A model generated the notes under the pieces. The model had not been told where the DNA came from. It made no database searches and was given only the letters and a program-made list of their open reading frames with translations. DNA of 64,000 nucleotides from Liriodendron chinense. Taxonomy: Eukaryota; Streptophyta; Magnoliopsida; Magnoliales; Magnoliaceae. Of this stretch, positions 34,598 through 45,598 are shown one piece after another; position 1 is the stretch's first letter, and the number at the start of each line of letters is the position of its first letter. The stretch covers positions 248,001 through 312,000 of the forward strand of contig ML058409.1 of the NCBI GenBank assembly GCA_003013855.2. The letters run 5' to 3'. The position numbers and the translations under genes are program-made.

Positions 34598-36289
34598 TCA
34601 CTGGGTTGCCCAGACTAGGGCGAGGCAAGTCTTCTCGATCGGGGAATACCTGGTCTCGTAGTCGGTGAACTTTTGGCTCAAATAGTATATTGCTTGTTCC
34701 TTCTTCCCGATCTCGTCGTGCTGGCCGAGGACACAGCCAATGGCTTCTGCTGCTACCGAGATGTATAACAATAGTGGACGTCCAGGAGTGGGTGGCACTA
34801 GGACTGGAGGATTCATGAGATATCTCTTGATGCGGTCGAAGGCGACTTGGCAATCATCATTCCATTCTTTTGGAACATTCTTCCGAAGGAGCTTGAAAAT
34901 GGGCTCACAAATAGGTGTGAGCTGTGCGATGAAGCGACTGATGTATTGAATTCTGCCGAGGAAGCCACGAATTTCTTTCTCTGTTTTAGGAGGGGGCATC
35001 TCAATAATTGCTCTGGCTTTGGTCTCGTCAACCCTAATGCCATCCTCGCTTACCATAAAGCCGAGGAGCTTACCTCCCATTGCGCCGAAGACACATTTCT
35101 GAGGGTTGAGGGGGAGCTTGTACTTTTCTAATCTGTTGAATAACTTCTTCAGATCTTCAAAGTGTCCTTCAATTGTACGAGATTTGACGATCATGTCGTC
35201 CACATATACTTCAAGCTCTTTGTTCATCATGTCATGGAATGGTGCTATCATTGCTCGCTGATATGTTGCTCCTGCGTTCTTCAGACCGAACGGCATTACC
35301 CTGTAACAGAAAGTCCCCCAGGGAGTGATAAACGATGTCTTCTCACGATCTTCGACGGCCATCTTGATCTGATTGTAACTTGAGAACTCGTCCATGAATG
35401 AGAAGACCTTGTATCCAGCAGTATTGTCGACCAGAGTGTTGATGTGTGGCAAAGGGAAGTCGTCTTTAGGACTGGCTTTGTTGAGATCTCGGAAGTCGAT
35501 GCACATTTGCACCTTGCCATTCTTCTTTGGTACTGGTACGATGTTGGCGAGCCATTCCGGGTAATTGGAGACTACCAAGAATCCCGCGTTGTATTGCTTG
35601 ATGACTTCATCTCGGACTTTCAGGGCCCATTCTGGCTTCATTCTTCGAAGTTTCTGCTTCACTGGCTTCATATCTGCCTTGGTTGGCAGATGGTGTACAA
35701 CGAGCTCTTCATCGAGCCTCGGCATGTCTTCATATGAGAACGCGAAGTTGGACAATCTTGGAGCTAGGAACTCTATCATTTTCTGTTTCATCTCAGGTGG
35801 CAACGATTTTTCGATGCGTACTTCCCTAGAGATCTCAGGCGTCCCCAAGTTTATTGTCTCGAAATCATCGACTACAACATTGGCTTTGGATTCGAACTTT
35901 TTGAGGAGATCCTCAAGTTCGGGAGCTGGATCATCATCTTCCTCATCCCGAGCTTCGTCCAGACCCATGAGCTCGAAGTCTAATTCGATGTCAAAATCAT
36001 ATGATTCGACTTCAAACTCATGTGACTCTTTAGACGAACTTGGCACATTATTAAATGCAGGAAAAGAAATGTTTTTTGGTTTTTGAGATTTTTCTGAAAT
36101 GGAAATGCTAGATGTTTTTGGCTTTTGAAAGTTTTTGATTTTTTTGGATTTTTGAAATTCATGGGACTTTGAACAAGTGGGCATTGCAGACCATGATTGA
36201 GCCCAACCTGTTCCAAAGTTCCGGTCGCTGCTTAAACAGGCATTTTTTTTGGAAGCCAGAGCCCTCAGATGGCTCTTTGGCTGATTCAA
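34598..36289 (-). pseudogene. T2 reverse transcriptase and first RNase H start
   Basis: A 563-codon open frame. An acidic N-terminal linker (ELMGLDEARDEEDDDPAPEL) precedes RT: VPKKNGKVQMCIDFRDLNKA, FSFMDEFSSYNQIKM with the first catalytic Asp, FGLKNAGATYQRAM, and the intact YVDDMIVKS box with the other two. The thumb/connection (GFLGRIQYISRF) leads into RNase H at LLLYISVAAEAIGCVLGQHD. The frame stops at a TGA, likely a decayed Arg codon. RT copies the genomic RNA in virus-like particles. The protease frame overlaps it by about 130 bp in another frame; in Ogre relatives an intron joins these parts, so a spliced junction here is plausible. Confidence 0.93.
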
Positions 36290-38362
36290 AAGTTAGGGGA
36301 ACGGATGACCATTCAGGACCCCACACTTCCTCCCCTGAAGAGGTGGGGGTTGATGATTCGGGCAAAGAATCACAGCCTGGCCCAATGACCATGATTTCTT
36401 GCTGGTCGGGTTCGAGATTTGAGTCGTACTCAGTCCCTCCCGGATCACTTACTTCGCATTGCAATTCGTCTGGTTCCACGGCTAGACACAAGTTTGGAAT
36501 CTGGACATCAGACCAATCTAGGGCTGACCACTTCCCTTTCTTGGTCCAATGGATGGGCTGCTTCTGCCCCTGGCTGGTGATTGTTGATGTTGATTCTGCA
36601 GAGATGGGCGAGTCGTGCCCCTTGTTGATTGATGTTGAGATGGGCAAGTTGTGCCCCTGACTGGCTGGAATTGAAGTGGGCAGTTTGTGCCCCTGGTTGA
36701 CTGATGCTGAAGTGGGCAGGTTGTGCCCCTGGTTGGGAGCAGGTATTAGAGTAACCTGGTCATGAAGCTGCTGTATTTGACTTCCTTCTTCGTCTTCATC
36801 ATTTCCTTCTTCTTCTGGAGGCTTAGATGGTTCGAGAATCTGATCCCATCGAATGGGGGGCCACGTGGCCCAAACTAGGCTCATCGGGAGGCCTTTGTGT
36901 AGTGCAGTTGGTTGATTCCCTCCTGGATCTTTGCAAGATTCTCCTGGCTTGACGAATTGGATGGGTGAGCACCGAAATTTCTTCCTCCTTTTGTCCATGA
37001 AGGTTGCCCTATATCCGAGTCCCCATTTGCGTTGGTTATATACCAGCGGTACCTTTCTAGACTTGAAATGATTCTTCATTCGGTATTTGAGGCTCAGACG
37101 CTCTGCCGGTGAAAAGACACGGTCCACCTTTATCGGTTCTGGATTGGCGATAGAGTTCACAGTCTCGAATTCGAAACTGTGAAACGGGATGTCTTCTTCA
37201 GAGTGCAGGATATCGATGACCGGGATGTCTGGTTCAGTGGCAGCAGCATTGGAAGGAATGATGAGCTCCTTCTCAGCATGGATAGAGATCACTTGATTTC
37301 CACAGATGTATTTCACTCGTTGATGCAGGGTTGACAGCACAGCTCCAACCTTGTGCAGCCAAGGTCGTCCAAGCAACATGTTGAAAGAGGCTGATATATC
37401 CAGAATTTGGAATGTGATGGTGGAGACTTCCGGACCTATCTGTACCTCTATGTCGACCTCCCCTTCCACTGATCGGCGGGTGTTGTCGAATGCTCTGACG
37501 CATATGGTGCTGGGTCGGAATGAAGAAGGATTGATTCCAGACGTTCTGCAGTCTTAAGTGGGCAGACGTTTAAGCTTGAGCCATTATCGATAAGGACCAG
37601 TGGGACACAGAGGTCTTTGTATCGTAAGGCTATGTTGAGGGATCGCCCATGATCACGTCCTTCTGGTGGCAACTCGTTATCAATGAAGGTGCTGGCACGC
37701 GGAGCCAAGAGCTGTCCAATCATCAATGCTATCATCTCTGGTGCCGTATCGGAGGAGACGTGAGCATCGCTCAAGGTTTTGGCAAACATTTCTCGGTGTA
37801 TGCAAGATGTGCAGAGTAGCTCCCATATTGAGATTTGAGCAGGGATTGACTTGAGCTGAGTCGCCACATCGTATGCGGCTTCATTTTTGTTGCCGAGGCC
37901 TGAGAGAGCGCCTTTGGGATCTCCTCTGTTTTGATTATCTCTTCGGATGCAACGCTCATTGGGATTCATATTCCCTACTTCAGCACATTCTAGATAGTGC
38001 CATGGAACCTCTTTATAATTTTCCTCACCTTTGCCTTCTAGGGTCACAGGTTCTTGCAATGGTGCTGGTGTGGGTACCAGATCTTCCTCGTATGGGGCTT
38101 TTGCCTTGAGAACTACATTGTTGCCTGTGCTGAAGGGGTAATATCGAGGCTTGTCTTCATAGATCACATAAGGTTGCGGTCCTGGCTTGATCGTTCCTGG
38201 AGCAGAAGGCTCCCATGGAATGAATACTAGTCCTCTTGATATGGCAGGAGGTTTCTCTGTTCGTCCCAGCTGCCGTAGTGTGATTGACACGCCTCCGGGA
38301 TTTGCCCCTTGCAATATGACTGGCTCGACTTGAGGAGCTCCTTCCAAAACAATGGGTTCTTG
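36159..38362 (-). pseudogene. T2 protease region with flanking repeat-rich domains
   Basis: Continues the gag frame. The aspartic protease motif is LIDNGSSLNVCPL (Tat-type DNGS in place of DTG/DSG), followed by the FNMLLGRPWLHKVGA flap/core block. The two halves lie in different frames (38347-37448 and 37469-36159) because of a single-base frameshift near 37550. A long linker follows with four QGHNLPxS-type repeats and an acidic Pro/Glu-rich tail (SKPPEEEGNDEDEEGSQ). Protease would cleave the Gag and Pol polyproteins. With the frameshift this copy cannot make it. Confidence 0.85.
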
Positions 38363-40924
38363 CTACTGATGAGTATAATCCCTCCATTGCGGATTGGGTT
38401 GTTCTTGAACTGAAGTTGCCCCTTGTAAGATGACAGGTTCGTATGTGGGCTCGATGTATGATTGCGCTCCTTCCAGGACGACTGGTTCCCAGCATGAATG
38501 GTTGTAGGGTGCCCCTTGAACAACTGGTACATCATATGGAAGTGCTCCTTCGAGTACTACTGGCTCGAGGACTGGAGAAGGAAAGGGACTTGCCCCTTGC
38601 ATGGTCGGAGGAGGATTTGTCGGCCCATAAGTGTAGGCATGAATGGATTCGATGGGCGAGAAGAAGCGATCGAGGCGTTCTTCTTCTTCTATGCTGTTGA
38701 TGGTGGGGCCTCGAGATGAACTGGGATCTGTCGGATGTTGAGGTAGAGGATTCTGAAGAATATTGGTGGAAGTTACTACAGGAGTTCCAGGGACCGAGAT
38801 GACGATCTTGCGGTCATCAATCAGATCTTGTATGGCATTCTTCAAAGTGAAGCATCGATCAGTAGCATGGCCATGTCCTTGATGGTAGGCACAGTACTCA
38901 TTTTCTCGGTAGTTCGGAGGTAGAGGATGAGGAGGGGGCCTGGGTGCCATTAGAGTGAGTAACTGCTTCTGTACCAGTATAGTCATGACTTGACTAAGTG
39001 GCTGAGTAAGTGGGATGAACTTCCTGAGCTCCCTGTAATTCTGCCTATTCTGATATGGGTACTAACCATTTCCTTTGAACTGATGCTGCTGTCGAGGTGG
39101 TTGTGGCTGCGGTTGCGGATTTGGTCGTGGTTGATACCTCTGAGGTTGGTACTGAACCTGATTCTGCTGATGCTGTTGATGTCCCCGTGGGGGAGCGTAT
39201 TGATTACCCTGAGCAGTGGTGCTGATGTTGTTTACTTCTGTCGGGCGGGGAGGAGAACCGCTGCGGTTTCCGCTCCCATATCCGATGGGTCTTCCCTCCA
39301 CTCTGTTTCTCTTGACTGGAGTGGCTTGATGAGGCAATGGGGAGATTGTCCCGGCACGGATGCCTGCTTCGACTTGCTCTCCAACACGGATCAACTGTGA
39401 GAAATTCGCGTATGGATGCGAGATGAGATATCCAGATATGCCGGGATATGTTGAATGAACAATCATGGAGATTTGTTCTTCGTCGTCGATAGGTGTTCGC
39501 ATTCGGGCTGCCATAGCTCGCCAACGTCCCACGTAGGCAGATAGTGTTTCGTCACTCCTTTGCCTGAGAGCTGCGAGGTCGGCTCTTCTGGGAGCCATGT
39601 TGAGATTGTATGCGAATCTGATGACGAAGGCCTGGGAAAGCTGTTCCCATGTCCTGATGCGGTGACAGTCCAATGAGGTGTACCAATCTAAGGCATCGCC
39701 CTTCAGAGATTTTTGGAATAAACGAATGAGGGCCCCTTCATTTCCTGAGATTGCACTCAGCTCTCCATAGAAGGCCTTGAGATGTGCTGTGAGACAACCG
39801 CTGCCATCGTATCTTTTGAATTTTGGTACCTCAAAGTTTTGAGGTACTTGAGCGTCTGGGAAAGGACACAAGTCTCTGAACTTGGTCGAAGGTAAGTCAA
39901 TTCCTTATTGTCACTGAAGCTGATTTTGCAAGATCTGGAACTGCTCCCGCAACTCGTCCAGTCCTGAATGATCTATTCGAGCGACTGGTGCCTCTTGGAG
40001 TAAGGCACGTTCTTCTTCGGCATAGTGGTCGATGTCTTCGACCCTGTGGGCTTGCTGAAAAGCAACCGCGGGTTGCTGAAATTGATTTGATGATTGAACT
40101 GGATTCGGATGAGCTTGTGCTTGAAAGGATTGTAACTGAACTGGAGACTGTACTGAAGGTTGAACTGGAACTTGCTGGAAATTAACTGGAGATTTCTGAA
40201 TTGAAGATTGCTGGAAATTAACTGAATTTTGCTGAATTGAAGATTACTGGAAATTAACTGAAATCCCATCGGCGGGGATGTGCTGGAATTGAAAAGTGCT
40301 CCTGTTTGCAGGAGGCTGAGATGCTAGGAAGTGACCCCCTTGTTGGGTATTCGCCACTGTCCGCTGATTGATGTGGGCTTGACACTGACCCCCATTGTGG
40401 GCATTCGCCAGTGCTGTCCCTGTTGCTGGAAATTGAATTGAAATCCCATCGGCGGGGATGTGCTGGAATTGAAAAGGTGTCCCATCGGCGGGGACATGCT
40501 GAGATCTACTGAAACTGTTGTTTGCAAGATTGACTGGAAGCTGACTGGAAGTTCCTGCGACGGGAGTGCTCTGAGATGGCCCTGTCGTCGCGGGAAGGTA
40601 TTGAGGAGGATGCCCCATAGCGAAGGGCTGAGATGGCTGCTGTCGGTAGTTTGGGGCAGACTCCGATGGTTGTGCTTGATTTGAACTGGAGGCCGGAAGG
40701 ACCCGGCATGGTTGCTGAGATTGCTGAACTGGGCCAACCTGATTGTTGGCTGCTGCGGTGGCTTGTGCTTGCATGAATTGCAAGAGCATTTCTTGCATTG
40801 CTCTCATTCCTTGTACCAATTCTTGTATGATTGGCGTATTCTCAATTGGCTGTTGTGCTGGAGGTTGCGCTTCTGTCATCTCAAGAGCGGGGAAGAGATG
40901 AGTTTCTTCTTCGTGGTCGGACAT
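38363..40924 (-). pseudogene. T2 gag polyprotein
   Basis: Minus strand from the ATG at 40924 (MSDHEEETHLFPALEMTEAQ), 290 nt inside the 5' LTR. N-terminal Gln/Pro-rich region with repeats of IPADGISIQF type; then the retrotransposon gag domain (FEVPKFKRYDGSGCLTAHLK, DALDWYTSLD, FVIRFAYNLN) at 39871-39300; an Arg/Gln-rich stretch; a Tat-type zinc motif (YCAYHQGHGHATDRCFTLKN); and a series of EPVVLEGA/EPVILQGA octapeptides. One frame throughout, broken by stops at 40244, about 39920 (two), 39062 and 38363. Gag forms the particle and binds the RNA. No extra ORF1 lies upstream of gag, unlike classical Ogre elements. Confidence 0.9.
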
Positions 40925-41194
40925 AGCTTGCTGAGCCCGAGTGCGGATTATGCTGCGGAAGGGAAGTTGCTTTCGAACATGTTGAGCCCGAGGAGGCGCA
41001 ATGGTGAGGACTATACTCTACTCTTTTTGGGTTTTAGGGATTTTCTATTTTTTTCTGGTTTTGGGATTTTCTATTTTTTGTTGTTTGTTTTGGGTAGAAT
41101 GCTATGCAGATGAGATTGTATGAGGATTAGTGACTTTCAAGTACAGGAAGGATTCTGTTTTTCAAGTCGGATCACGACTAGTGGGACAAATTCA
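40925..41194 (-). other. T2 5' untranslated leader
   Basis: Between the primer-binding site and gag. No gene. Contains a T-rich (plus strand) tract. It matches 14626-14878 in T1. Confidence 0.6.
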
Positions 41195-41212
41195 TCCCCA
41201 GCAGAGTCGTCA
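41195..41212 (-). other. T2 primer-binding site
   Basis: In element orientation TGACGACTCTGCTGGGGA, 3 nt from the LTR end. Probably complementary to a tRNA-Arg 3' end, the primer I recall for Ogre-type elements; needs a tRNA search to confirm. Confidence 0.6.
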
Positions 41213-42251
41213 TTCTGTGGACCCTTGCCGTTTCAGCGCTCCCACACGACGTTCTCGTCCCTTTCCTTTTCGGAAAAGAAGGAGAGGAGGATGCGTGAGT
41301 GTGAATCGCCGTTTGTGCCACTGGCTTGCCTCGTTCTCGAGGGCTTTGTTTGGTTGTCGTGTGTAAGCTGGATGTGTTTAAATGAGTTTATGTAAGACAA
41401 GAGTCGCCACTAGCCAGTTACTTCGAATCTACAGTCGGCTAGACCCCGTAGAAACGTTGGAGAAGGGGATCCGAAGATTCCTTCCTCTAAAATGACTCCT
41501 TTTGATCTGCGGCCAGATATTCGAGGTAAGGGATCACGGTTACAGAGTGGGAAGAGGTTAAGCACCCCACACACTGCCCGTACCGAAGTACGGTCTCTAC
41601 TTCACAGAATCGAACTAATACTTGAAAGTCTGTTTTAATCTTCGTACATTCTCATAGATGACATGATGCATGAATGCAGGTCTGAACAGTAAGAGTTTCT
41701 GATGGGCAGGTTCCAATAACAGGCAAGCCCGGAGCATACGCTCGAACTGATAGGTGCTTAATATAAGACGAATGTAGTGTGTTTGAATAATCAAGGTGCT
41801 TTATAGTGAAGCATGAATGCAAGTCTGAACAGTAAGAGTTTCTGATGGGCAGGTTCCAATAACAGGCAAGCCCAGAGCATACGCTCGAACTGACAGGTAC
41901 TTAATATAAGACGTATGCAGTGTGTTTGAATAATCAAGGTGCTTGCAGTGAAGCAGGGGGGTTGGAAGAAAAGTAAATGTTGCACTTATGCTGGATGCAA
42001 ATGAGATGATGCTGGAAAGGAACAGCTAGATGGACGGAGGTGTCGCAAGGGTTGGCTTCGAGTGGCTGGATCAAGACTTGGATGGCTTGGGAGACTTGGG
42101 CTAGTGGTCAGGCCGGGCTGGACCAGGGCTAGGCTCTCCTCACTCGGGCTCTCCTTGGTGGAGGAATGGGCTAAAGGGGTGGAGAAGGGCTTGGAACGGA
42201 CTCGGGCTGGATTGGAATGGATTGGAAGGTGAAATGAGAAGGGGAGGGGGG

Positions 42252-42259
42252 TATTTATA
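42252..42259 (-). promoter_or_regulatory. T2 LTR TATA box
   Basis: Minus strand GCTATAAATACCCC. The same element is at 19919-19912 in the 3' LTR and 15798-15791 in T1. Confidence 0.7.
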
Positions 42260-42443
42260 GCAACGGGCAGTGGCAGAACCCGTAAATAAGTTTGGGCGGC
42301 CCTCAGGGGGCCGCCCGTACGGCCTTTTCTTGGGATTCAGCGGCAGTTTGGGCGGCCCCCTGAGGGCCGCCCGTACGGACTCTTCTTGGGATTCAGCGGC
42401 GGTTTGGGGGCCGCCCGTACGGACGTTCTCGGGATTGCTGTTT

Positions 42444-42585
42444 TGACTCGGTGGGTTAACTCAGTGAGTTGACTCAGTGGGTCGACTCGGTTATTTGACT
42501 CAGCAGGTTGACTCGGCGGCTTGACTCGGTGTTTTGACTCGACGAGTTGACTCAGTGGGTTGACTCAGTGGGTTGACTCAGTGAG
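42444..42585 (-). promoter_or_regulatory. TGACTCA/TGACTCG array in the T2 5' LTR
   Basis: About eleven 13-15 bp units of the type GGTTGACTCAGTGGG; five contain TGACTCA and four TGACTCG. They lie 185-325 bp upstream of the LTR TATA. TGACTCA is the GCN4-like motif recognised by plant bZIP proteins of the Opaque-2 kind. Confidence 0.55.
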
Positions 42586-42803
42586 TTTGACTTTTTTTAG
42601 AATTTTTTGACTGGCTTTTCTTATGGGTGGTTTTTCAGGCTGATGTTTAGGAGCGGGTTGACTGGGTTCAGGCTTGAGTTGGGCTATGGATTGGGGCTTA
42701 CAAGGGTGAGTTTAGCTGAGTTTGGACTTGAGATTTGGGGGTATGGTCCTCCATTCATCCAGCTATCTCTACCAACAGTGTAGCCAAAGGTGGGGTGTCT
42801 ACA

Positions 42804-44453
42804 GCTAGTAGGACCTTGAATCCCGCCCAAGTCAATTATTTGACTACGAAAAAGGAGCTCCTAGCCGTCATTTTTGCCTTGGACAAATTCAGGCCTTACT
42901 TAATAGGATCCAAGGTCATCATTTACACAGATCATGCGGCACTGAAACACCTTCTTTCTAAGAAGGATGCCAAGCCCCGTTTGCTTAGATGGATCTTACT
43001 CCTTCAAGAATTGGATTTGGAGATTAAGGACAAGAAGGGAGTAAAAAATGGGGTGGCGGATCATCTATCCTGCCTAGTTCTACCTAATTCCATTGACGAG
43101 TCACCTATTGAGGACTCATCCCCTGATGAGAAAGTATTTGTTGCTATGCATCCACCATGGTATGCTGACATAGCCAATTATCTTTCCACAGGTGCGATGC
43201 CAACTCATTGGACTGCGCAGGATAAACGTAAATTTCTAAGGGAAGTGCACAGATTTTTCTGGGATGAACCTCTATTGTTTAAATATTGCCCAGATCAAAT
43301 TATTAGGAGATGTGTCCCTGATGATGAACATAATTCCGTCATCTCCTTTTACCATGATCAAGCATGTGGGGGTCATTTTTCCGCCAAGAAAACCACTGTA
43401 AAAATTCTGCAGTGTGATTTTTATTGGCCCACTCTATTTAAGGACACCCACGAGTTTTGCAAAGCATGCGAGCGTTGCCAAAAGTTAGGAGGATTATCCC
43501 ATCGAAATATGATGCCTCTTACCCCAATTCAACATCTTAAAGTCTTTGACTGTTAAGGCATCGATTTCATGGGACCATTCCCCTCATCTCTTGGACATGT
43601 CTATATATTGTTTGCCGTAGCCTATGTGCATAAATGGATAAAGGCTATTCCATGTAGAACCAACGATCATCGTACTGTTCTAAAGTTCCATAAAGAAAAC
43701 ATACTTTCCAAATTTGGAACACCTCTAGTCATCATTAGTGATGATGGTTCTCACTTTTGCAATAGGCCTTTTGAAGCCTTAATGAAAAAATATGGCATTA
43801 GGCATAAAGTGAGTACCCCATACCACCCACAAACGAGTGGGTAAGCTGAAATTTTCAATCAAGAAATTACACACATTTTGAAAAAGACGGTGAGGCCGGA
43901 TCGTAGAGATTGGTCACTACGATTAGATGATGCGCTTTGGGCTCACCGTACCGCCTACAAGACCCACATTGGAATGTCCCCTTATGGACTTGTCTATGGG
44001 AAAGCTTGTCACTTGCCTGTAGAGATTGAACACAAAGCCTATTGGGCAATTCGGGCATTGAACTTTAATGTTGACAAGGCTAGCTCGATTCGCAAACTCT
44101 AAATGAATGAGCTTGACGAGATCCGGAACGATGCCTACGAGAACTCGAGAATCTACAAGAGTAGGATGAAGGCCTTTCATGACAAACACATCTTTAGGAA
44201 ATCTTTCCATGAAGGTCAGAAAGTGCTCTTGTATAATTCTCGACTTCATCTTTTTTCGAGAAAATTGCGATCTCGATGGACCGGCCCATACATTGTTAAA
44301 GAATTTTTTCCTCATAGGACTATCGAGATAGAGAATGCCGCAAATGGTAACTGTTTTAAAGTGAATGGACAACGCCTTAAACCATTTGTTGAAAATTTTG
44401 ATTCAGAGGACATGTCCATCACTCTGAATGATCCTGTGTATCAGGATGATTGA
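42804..44453 (+). pseudogene. A1 Athila RNase H and integrase (3' half)
   Basis: Continues the A1 reading frame after T2: the Ser-Arg codons at the junction carry on from the Tyr-Tyr-Ala before 18843. RNase H has ELLAVIFALDKFRPYLIGSK and IYTDHAALKHLL. The integrase has an HHCC domain (CKACERCQKL), IDFMGPF, SDDGSHF, and a glutamate in AEIFNQE, then WAHRTAYKTHIGMSPYGLVY and the Athila-typical NELDEIRNDAYENSRIYK and LRSRWTGPYIVKEFF. Stops at 43554, 43842 and 44101 break it. About 550 residues are visible in total. Confidence 0.9.
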
Positions 44454-45586
44454 TCTCCTAGTCTGACGGAGGTATAGTGTAGGTCGGTCTAGTTGTTTTT
44501 TCTATTTTAGTTTTACTGTTTTAGTAGGATTTAGTTGTCGAAGTTGCCGACTTCCATGATCGTTTCTCTCAGGTACTATTGTTCTCACTCTCTTGTATTT
44601 TACCATTGCTCTCATGTTCATGCTCATTGCATATCTTTTTACATTGAGGACAATGCAAGATTTGGTTGGGGGGTGAGATGAGATCCCTCATCTAGTAGTT
44701 TGCATCATTTTGAGCCTTATATGCGTAAATTTTGTTTGAATTTTCTAAAAATTCAAAACTCTTTTAGAAAACCTTATTTCTATGCATTCGAGATGATACG
44801 AGTATAAGAAAAGGAGATATAAAGTGAGTGATGTTGCAAGTCTTGAACTTCTCTTAATATAATAGTTTTATATGTGAATTCCCCTATTTATGTGATTGAT
44901 AGAAAATTTGAACACTCTTTACACCTAGCTCACATTACACGATTTTTATGGTTTGAAGGAATTATGTGATTTGTGGATTGGCTAGACTTAGATTTGAGGT
45001 GTTGAGGAACCAAGCCGGGGTACTTTGTCCACCCTTGTCCATGGGAAAATAACGAAAGATACGGATTTATAAAAATCCTATCTAATGTACAAGAAAAAGG
45101 AAAAGGAATGATGAAAATTGGGAATGATGGAGAAAATGGTGGAAATTTTCGAAAAGGCTACGTATTACCAACCAGGAGATGGTCTACCCGTAACTAAAGT
45201 CGGAAATGGGACGTAGTGTGAAAGCCGTCGAAAGGACGGTAAGGCAAATTCCTGTCATAGGCATGTTGTTGATCTGTGCACCTTAAGATTCATAATTTAG
45301 TTGATCTATGAAGAAGATAATCCCAGAAACTCATGAGATGAACTTTCACTATGCACACTAGGTTGAATTTGTTCAAGTTCTTCTATTCATCAATCAATCA
45401 GCAGGAATTTCATATGGACACTTATTATGTTTTGAGAGTTTAAGGTTTCAATTTCTATCACCTCATTTTTCTGAATTTTACACTTGTATGTCTTGGAGTG
45501 GATAGAAACATGATTTTTGAAGGAGAGTTGGTTTTTAGAGGTTTGAACTTGTTTCAGGCATGTTTTGCTCGAAACTAGCAAAAAGC
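44454..45586 (+). other. A1 3' region after pol
   Basis: Contains ACATTGAGGACAATGCAAG followed by GGTTGGGGGGTG, a conserved feature downstream of Athila-type pol. No envelope-like frame survives. The rest is AT-rich with no coding signal. Confidence 0.6.
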
Positions 45587-45597
45587 TAGTTGGGGGT
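45587..45597 (+). other. A1 polypurine tract
   Basis: AGTTGGGGGTG directly before TGTTGAACCTCC, preceded by a short CTAGCAAAAAGCTAG palindrome. Confidence 0.6.
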
Positions 45598-45598
45598 G

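Larger units (their letters stand above)
41216..42803 (-). repeat. T2 5' LTR (1588 bp)
   Basis: Pairs with 18844-20479. In element orientation it starts at 42803 with TGTAGACACCCC. The U3 side has the TGACTCA/TGACTCG array (42585-42444), GC-rich GGGCGGCC hairpins (42423-42291) and TATAAATA (42259-42252), then the 143-bp tandem pair (41953-41668). It differs from the 3' LTR by a few substitutions, two fewer array units and lack of a roughly 20-bp local duplication, so the insertion is fairly young compared with C1 or A1. Confidence 0.95.

Noticed and set aside
37448..37560. Frame change inside T2 protease considered as programmed frameshifting
   Set aside because: It falls between conserved parts of one folded domain, where a single-base deletion is the simpler explanation.
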